Shown piece by piece: positions 52,301 to 61,300 of a DNA stretch of 64,000 nt. Each line of letters begins with the position of its first letter. Positions within the stretch are counted from its first letter, which is position 1. A model generated the notes under the pieces. The model was not told the origin of the DNA and did not search any database. It saw only the letters and a program-made list of their open reading frames with translations. This DNA comes from Archivesica marissinica (Eukaryota; Mollusca; Bivalvia; Venerida; Vesicomyidae), in the NCBI GenBank assembly GCA_014843695.1, contig CM026398.1, positions 16,542,664-16,606,663 of the forward strand, written 5' to 3'. The translations under genes and the position numbers were made by a program.

Positions 52301-55300
52301 CGACTATAAATAACGCAAATACAAAAATTACTTCCATTATAACATGACTAAAATATCCAAAAAGTGTAAAAATAGTTGGTGTTATGTTTTAGAGTGTTTA
52401 ACCCTTTCAACACCACAGACCTCTAAATTGGCTTACAAAAAAGTGTAGGTCCAGATGAGCCGGCTCGTGACGAGCCGTCTCATCAGGATCTGCACTTTTT
52501 TCAAGTAATATAACTATTTTTAGAAAAAAAATTACCCATTTTGATAAATGAACTGATCCAAATGTAATTTTGTTATTAATTTATTGGTCTAAAAATATTA
52601 TACAGACAAAATGCCGCACTATGTTAGTTTAATATTTATATGACGCTCATGTACATATTTTATTACCAGTGCCTAGTACCTCTCCACTGAGACCCGCTCT
52701 AGCAGACTTACATTCGGATGCCATTATCTTCAGAGATGATTTTGATTCGTTTGATACATTCTCGCCCGATTACTGGTAAGATGTATAAAGTTTAACGATT
52801 GTGAAGCAAGTTTTAACAACTTATATTAATCACTCTCGTTGGCGCCGATGAAAGCGTATTATATATTACATATACGCGTTCATCCACGCCAACGAGAGTG
52901 ATTAATATAAGTTGTTAGAACTTGCTTCGCAATCGTTGTAAAATAAATAAAGTTTAAACTTAAACTGTTACAAATGTCGTGTTTAGCTCAAGATTCTAGC
53001 AAACACTTTACTGCTTTTAAAAATCATTTTATTTTCATATGAATTTTAGATCTTTAATATTTTCCAATAATATTTTATAAAATGAAAAATGTATGTACAG
53101 TCAAACCTGTGTTAGTGGTCACCTCTATTAAGCAGCCAACCTGCATTAAGCAGCCAATTTCCAGATTCCCAGTATGTTTTTTTGATATACATTTGACCTC
53201 TATTAAGCAGCCACATGTGCTGAGCAGCCACTTTTTGTGGTTCCCTTGGCTGGCTGCCTCCCAACAACCCCACCTCTCAATAACAGCCACCTCCCAACAA
53301 CCCCACCTCTCAATAACAGCCACCTCCCAACAACCCCACCTCTCAATGGCAGCCACCTCCCAACAACCCCACCTCTCAATAACAGCCACCTCCCAACAAC
53401 CACACCTCTCAATAACAGCCACCTCCCAACAACCCCACCTCTCAATGGCAGCCACCTCCCAACAACCCCACCTCTCAATAACAGCCACCTCCCAACAACC
53501 CACCTCTCAATAACAGCCACCTCCCAACAACCCCACCTCTCAATGACAGCTACCTTCCAACATCTCAATGACAGTCACCTCCAAACAACCCCACCTCTCA
53601 ATAACAACCACCTCCCAACAACCCCACCTCTCAATAACAGCCACCTCCCAACAACCCCACCTCTCAATGGCAACCACCTCCCAACAACCCCACCTCTCAA
53701 TAACAGCCACCTCCCAACAACCCCACCTCTCAATAACAGCCACCTCCCAACAACCCCACCTCTCAATGACAGCTACCTTCCAACATCTCAATGACAGTCA
53801 CCTCCAAACAACCCCACCTCTCAATAACAACCACTCCCAACAACCCCACCCTCAATAACAGCCACCTCCCAACAACCCCACCTCTCAATGGCAACCACCT
53901 CCAACAACCCCACTCTCATCAACCACCTCCCACACCCCCTCTCAAGGAACACCTCCAACAACCCCACCTCTCAATGGCAACCACCTCCCAACAACCCACC
54001 TCTCAATGGCAACACCTCCCAACAACCCCACCTCTCAATGGCAACCACCTCCCAACAACCCCACCTCTCAATGGCAACCACCTCCCAACAACCCCACCTC
54101 TCAATGGCAACCACCTCCCAACATCTCAATAACAACCACCTCCCAACAACAGCCACACATCAATAACAACCACCTCCCAACAACAGCCACGCATCAATAA
54201 CAACCACCTATCAACAACATCCACACATCAATAACAACCACCTATCAACAACAGCCACACATCAATAACAACCACCTCCCAACAACAGCTACACATCAAT
54301 AACAACCACCTCTCAACAACAGCCACACATCAATAACAACCACCTCCCAACAACAGCCACACACCAATAACAACCACCTATCAACAACAGCCACACATCA
54401 ATAACAACCACCTCCCAACAACAGCCACACATCAACAGGGATCAGTTTAGAGGGCGATGTGGGCGATGTGGGCGAAATTGTCGCCCTAGGGACCCTGACT
54501 TTGGTTTTTATGATTTTCAAACAAAATGTTGTCTAGTAAGATACACTGGCCCATTATAAAGCACTCCTTCTATTCAAATGTTGTATTTAATGGTTTTACT
54601 GTGCATTTTAACCCTATTTTGCAGAAGTATATTAAATAACACCATTTAAGGAAACGATCACGCGCTTTCTCACTTCTCCCAAAAATTCTGACCTAGAATG
54701 AACCCTGCATCAATAACAACCACCTATCAACAATAACCACCTCGGGAATGGCAACTTTTCCTGTCTCACTAGTGTCAATTCTATATTTAACCTTTCAACG
54801 CCAACTTGTGTGCTTGCAATGGACAATGCTGTTCTATATAATTATGTTTATGAAAATAATGTTAGATAAGTTGCGTAATATTTGTAAATTAGGTCATCAC
54901 ACGAGGGAGCCACGGTGGGACAAGCCTGCGGGTCAGTTTTCTATGGCGATGCTGCAGTGATGTGTGAAAAGTCGGGGAACAGGAATCTGGTAACTGTTTA
55001 GACAATATGCTTCTCGCTGTGTTTTAGTGTATTAACTATTAAAACCGGTAGACTTTCTTGAAGTGAAATAAAAATAGGTCTGTGGAAGGAAGCTCGTGTT
55101 AATGCACACGTAGCTTCCGTATAGTTGGAATCTTAGTTTAGACAAATTTATTTTAGCTCGATTGCGAAACACTTTCTTACAACTTACATGTTCAATCTCA
55201 TTCCTGATGGAATCCATCGCCATGAGGGAGAGAAAAGAGGCAATGTGGAATTTAAATTCCTCGCCTAAGGGCAAAATCTTTAACGACTACAGCTGGGCGA

Positions 55301-58300
55301 GACATTTTTGTGAGAGAAATTAGTGCTCAAGAACACTACCACCACCACCACCAGGGTTCAGATGGGTCTCGAACTCGCAGCCTCGCGGCCACCACCACCA
55401 CCAGGGTTCAGATGGGTCTTGAACTCGCAGCCTCGTGGTTACATGGTAGACACCATATATATATGACACCACGGAGACTCCATACATAGAAAGTGCAATG
55501 TTATGCTGTAATATGCATGGGACAATTTTATGTTGGTTATACTGTTGCGTGTGATGTTTATGACTCCTATCAATATGTTCATCAGTGATAGAATGATCGG
55601 TACCATAATCGTTTGAGCATAGGTCGCACTGGAGTATAAGACGCAGTTAAATCCGGAACAAATACGGGACGTTACGGGAATTAGAGAAAAATATATGGAA
55701 CATTTATTTCCCTTTGTTGTAATCTGCCATTTGTCGTTTTTTGAGTCTTTGAAACATGGAATTTAGTTCTAAACTGGAGTAGACGCACCAGATTTTTGGA
55801 AACTATTTTGGAGGGAAAAATATTGCGTCTTATACTCAAATGATTACGGTACTTACACAGACCATGCTATATCTAGAATATCCAAGAGTTTATTTTGCTT
55901 TATAGGTAACAATGCCATTGAACACGACGTCTGCTGCAGTTTTACAGTTTGTTATAGGTAGGACAAATACATCTGAAATTCCAGTGAAGGCTCGAAATGA
56001 TACGCGTGTCCTATTAATCATCATGTAATTTCCATCGTACGCATAGATCATGCATAGGTATTCACTGTAGTGCAGTTTTCCAGCGGGAAGATTCTTTTTC
56101 CCGTGGATAGCTACATAGTTATATGTATAATATTGTACATTAGCCATTGGAAATCATAATCATAAGTTATTGATTGATAATGGGTACAGTTATTGATTGG
56201 AAATCATGACTGGTACAGTTATCTATGGGCAATCATGACTGGTACAGTTATCTATGGGCAATCATGACTGGTACAGTTATCTATGGGAAATCATGACTGG
56301 TACAGTTATCTATGGGCAATCATGACTGGTACAGTTATCTATGGGAAATCATGACTGGTACAGTTATCTATGGGCAATCATGACTGGTACAGTTATCTAT
56401 GGGAAATCATGACTGGTACAGTTATCTATGGGAAATCATGACTGGTACAGTTATCCATGTGATATCAGGACTGGTCCAGTTATCTATGGGAAATCATGAC
56501 TGGTACAGTTATCTATGGTCACTCATGACTGGTACAGTTATCTATGGGAAATCATGACTGGTACAGTTATCTATGGTCACTCATGACTGGTACAGTTATC
56601 TATGGTCAATCATGACTGATACAATTATCTATGGGAAATCATGACTGGTACAGTAATCATGACTGGTACAGTTATCTATGGGAAATCATGACTGGTACAG
56701 TTATCTATGGTCAATCATGACTGTTACAGTTATCTATGGGAAATCATGGCTGGTACAGTTATCTATGGGAAATCATGACTGGTACAGTTATCCATGTGAT
56801 ATCAGGACTGGTCCAGTTATCTATGGGAAATCATGACTGGTACAGTTATCTATGAGAAATCATGACTGGTACAGTTATCTATGGGAAATCATGACTGGTA
56901 CAGTTATCTATGGGAAATCATGACTGGTACAATTTTCTATGGAAAATGACTGGTACAGTTATCTATGGGAAATCATGACTGGTACAGTTATCTATGGGAA
57001 ATCATGACTGGTACAGTTATCTATGGGAAATCATGACTGGTACAGTTATCTATGGGAAATCATGACTGGTACAATTTTCTATGGAAAATGACTGGTACAG
57101 TTATCTATGGGAAATCATGACTGGTACAGTTATCTATGGGAAATCATGACTGGTACAGTTATCTATGGGAAATCATGACTGGTACAGTTATCTATGGGAA
57201 ATCATGACTGGTACAATTTTCTATGGAAAATGACTGGTACAGTTATCTATGGGAAATCATGACTGGTACAGTTATCTATGGGAAATCATGACTGGTACAG
57301 TTATCTATGGGAAATCATGACTGGTACAGTTATCTATGGGAAATCATGACTGGTACAATTTTCTATGGAAAATGACTGGTACAGTTATCTATGGGAAATC
57401 ATGACTGGTACAATTTTCAATGGGAAATGACTGGTACAGTTATCCATTGGACATCATAATGAGTACTGTTTTCTATGGGAAATGACTGTAAATGAATGAG
57501 AAATGATAACCTCAGCATTGCCCACTTGAACTGTGATGTTGTGCATGTTACATATGCTGTATATGCTATATCTTTCTTTGACTGATCAAGACATCCACAA
57601 GGGTATGGTTCATGTATTGCTTGTACTTGTTCGATGTATAGCTTGTACTTGTTTGATGTATTACTGGTGTTTTCAGGGTATGGTTCATGTATAGCTTGTA
57701 CTTGTTCGATGTATTGCTGGTATTTTCAGGGTATGGTTCATGTATAGCTTGTACTTGTCCGATGTATTACTGGTGTTTTCAGGGCATGGTTCATGTATAG
57801 CTTGTATTGCTAATGTTTTCATGGTATGGTTCAGGTATAGCTTGTACTTGTTTGATGTATTGCTTGTACTTGTTTGATGTATTGCTTGTACTTGTTCGAT
57901 GTATAGCTTGTACTTGTTCGATGTATTGCTGGTGTTTTCAGGGTATGGTTCATGTATAGCTTGTACTTGTTCAATGTATTGCTGGTGTTTTCATGGTATG
58001 GTTCATGTATAGCTTGTACTTGTTCGATGATTTACTTATACTTGTTCGATGTATTGCTGATGTTTTCATGGTATGGTTCAGGTATAGCTTGTACTTGTTT
58101 GATGTATAGCTTGTACTTGTTCGATGTATTGCTTGTACTTGTTCGATGTATTGCTAATGTTTTCATGGTATGGTGTATGTAAAGCTTGTACTTGTTCGAT
58201 GTATTGCTGATGTTTTCATGGTATGGTTCATGTATAGCTTGTACTTGTTCGATGTATTGCTTGTACTTGTTCGATGTATTGCTAATGTGTTCATGGTATG

Positions 58301-61300
58301 GTTCAGGTATAGCTTGTACTTGTTCGATGTATTGCTAATGTTTTCATGGTATGGTTCAGGTATAGCTTGTACTTGTTCGATGTATTGCTAATGTTTTCAT
58401 GGTATGGTTCAGGTATAGCTTGTACTTGTTTGATTATAGCTTGTACTTGTTCGATGTATTGCTTGTACTTGTTCGATGTATTGCTGGTGTTTTCAGGGCA
58501 TGGTTCATGTATAGCTTGTACTTGTTCGATGTATTGCTGGTGTTTTCAGGGCATGGTTCATGTATAGCTTGTACTTGTTTGTTGTATTGCTGGTGTTTTC
58601 AGGGTATGGTTCATGTATAGCTTGTACTTGTTCGATGTATTGCTTGTACTTGTTCGATGTATTGCTTGTACTTGTTCGATGTATTGCTGGTGTTTTCAGG
58701 GCATGGTGAATGTGGGTCTAGTGATCTGGACCAGGATATAGTTGTATTGTTCGGCCTCAATGGATGTCAGACCTGGCTGGAGCTGGACAGATTCAGGTAG
58801 GTAGTTATATACCACAACCTACCAATGTATGACCAGTTGGGTACAGAGTGACCATTGAAACTTGCACATTGTAAATGAATTCTGGTTACACAATCGGCCG
58901 TTCAACTAAAGTCTGTCGCATGTATTGCTGTTGTGTGTGTTTTACGTTTATTTATCGTCGTTACCGGTGGCCCATATGAGCAACGCCTCCTGAAGAAATT
59001 AGTCATTTTAGATTTTTGAAGGCTAGTGCAATGATACAGGCAGAGACCCATTCCAGAGTCTCCTCTGGTTCTTTTACGTGCACTGTGTACAGCACCGACA
59101 CGATACCTCGTTTTAAAGTCTCATCTGAAAGACTGTTAATTTTATTAGGGTCAGACAGGGCATCGAACCTGCTATACCTGGATTACCAGTCCAGCGTGTT
59201 ACCACTGGACTACAGGGTATTATATGTCTGTCAAAAGCTATGCATAGCTTATGTTGATTGCATGTACCATGCCGACAATAAATAAAATTTGATTTGATAT
59301 GCATTGTACATACTGTAGAGAACTACAGTAAAACCTGTCTTAAGCAGCCAGCCAAGGGAGTCAGAGAAAGTGGCTACTTAGCACAGGTGGCTGCTTAATA
59401 GAGGTCAAATGTATAATAAAACAACCGATTGGGAATCTGGAAACTGGCTGCTTAATACAGGTTGGCTGCTTAATGGAGGTGACCACAAACACAGGTTTGA
59501 CTGTATAAGATGTTTAAGCTAATATCCCAACAGAGAAGGAAGAGATTGGAGAAATAGGAGACATTGCCTGTTTTTCTATTACCTCCCTTGGCTGATTTAT
59601 CCTGAAATGTAATTTGGAATCCTTTGGTTTTATTGTTTGTTTTCTAACGAGATGTTGCGGAAAGATAAATGTAATTTGAACAAAATCATTTTCATTAATT
59701 GATAACCAATTTTTACAGTAAAGTATTCATTGGATATGCCGTAGGATATATGTCGAGATTTAATAATTTAATAATTATAAGATTATAGAAAACGGATGAA
59801 AATGGATAGCATGTGATGCAAAGGAAACAACGATAAAAACAGAGGAAACCAATTAACCCTTTCAACACCACAGACCTCTAAGTAGGCTTACAAAAAGTGT
59901 AGATCCAGATGAGCCGGCTCGTGACGAGCCGTCTCATCAGGATCTGCACTTTTTGCCAATGATATGACTATTTTTAGACATAATTACCCATTTTGATAAA
60001 TGAACTTGTCCAAATGTGATTTTCTGATTCATTTATTGGTTTATGAATATCATGGACCAGTCCATGTGAGTTACTTGGTGTTGAATGGGTTAAGAGGACC
60101 AATCTACTTTTGGGAGCATTCAGGGGCAGTAACTGACTAATGAATCTCATTGTCCTGATTGTTTCTTTGTTTGCTTTGATTACATCACCAGTAGAGAATA
60201 TCCATAAATGGTTGCTTTGTTTAGACCACCAGTAGAGAATACCCATAGACGGTTCACATACCTCCCTAATTGATTTGATTACATCACCAGTAGAGAATAC
60301 CCATAGACGGTTCTCATATCTCCCTAATTGCTTTGTTTAGACCACCAGTAGAGAATACCCATAGACGGTTCTCATATCTCCCTAATTGCTTTGTTTAGAC
60401 CACCAGCAGAAGAGAAGACGATTCCAGAAATGATTCTGATTCATCTACCTCCCAAAGCACGTGGTGAAGGAATCTGTTTTGCCTGGAAACAGGCCCCTAC
60501 AGTACCCAGGCCCCTTGTGTTGCCAACACACACAGCAACAACCCCTCCAAGGGAAGCAACAGCAGCCACTACAACAGCAGCAACATCGAAAACCACAGAA
60601 CCATCATTCGTATTTGTTCCACCAAACAAAGGTAGTCACGGTAATAAAAGAGATTCTCTGGAATTGTCATTGATTGGACAAGTCGGTAAGGTTGCCACTA
60701 CCCAATCCACTGTTCCAACAGAAGGGGCTACCCCTACATCTCCGTCAACAAGCACTGTTCGAACTACGAGTACCTTGGATGTTACGACTTTTATCCCAGC
60801 AAGTTACACCTTCGGTCCTGTTGAAGTGAATGATCAACCGATGAATGACGATACTATTGAAGATGATCCACTACTCTCTGCTAACTTTGGTCGTAAGAAG
60901 ACGAAGACCGGGACAAAGAGTAAAAGGATCAAGTACAAGGTCGGGAACAAGGTCATTGGGGCTAGGTTCCAGAAAGAAGAAACCGTGGTGGCGTACCAAG
61001 GGTGCTGGGCAATCGATCAAGTTATCATTGTGAACACAGCCAATGTTCCATCTGTGTTGCAGGACAGCTTCGAACCTGTCAACCCCAGTGATTGGTTATC
61101 ATTTCCCGGAGCTTATTTCAAGGTAATAGTTTTCTTTGTTGCATGTGAGAAATGTAAGAAAAATGCGTAAAGTGGTTTAGGCTATAGGAGCCGTTTTTGG
61201 TCACAAATTTGACTGTAAAGTTGCTTTTGCAAGCAGCATAGAGCCAGATCAGATGGCACAGAATGTTCCGTCTGATCAGGCTCTATGCTGTTTGCTATCC

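Noticed and set aside
53075..54200. Several 100-185 codon frames on both strands
   Set aside because: 33-bp repeat artefacts in a RELN intron.
60631..60965. An intron hidden within RELN exon 8 (AAAG|GTAGTC to TTCCAG|AAAGAA)
   Set aside because: The acceptor side has no pyrimidine tract, and the stretch is open for 724 nt with biased Thr/Ser/Pro composition; kept as coding, with cDNA as the test.
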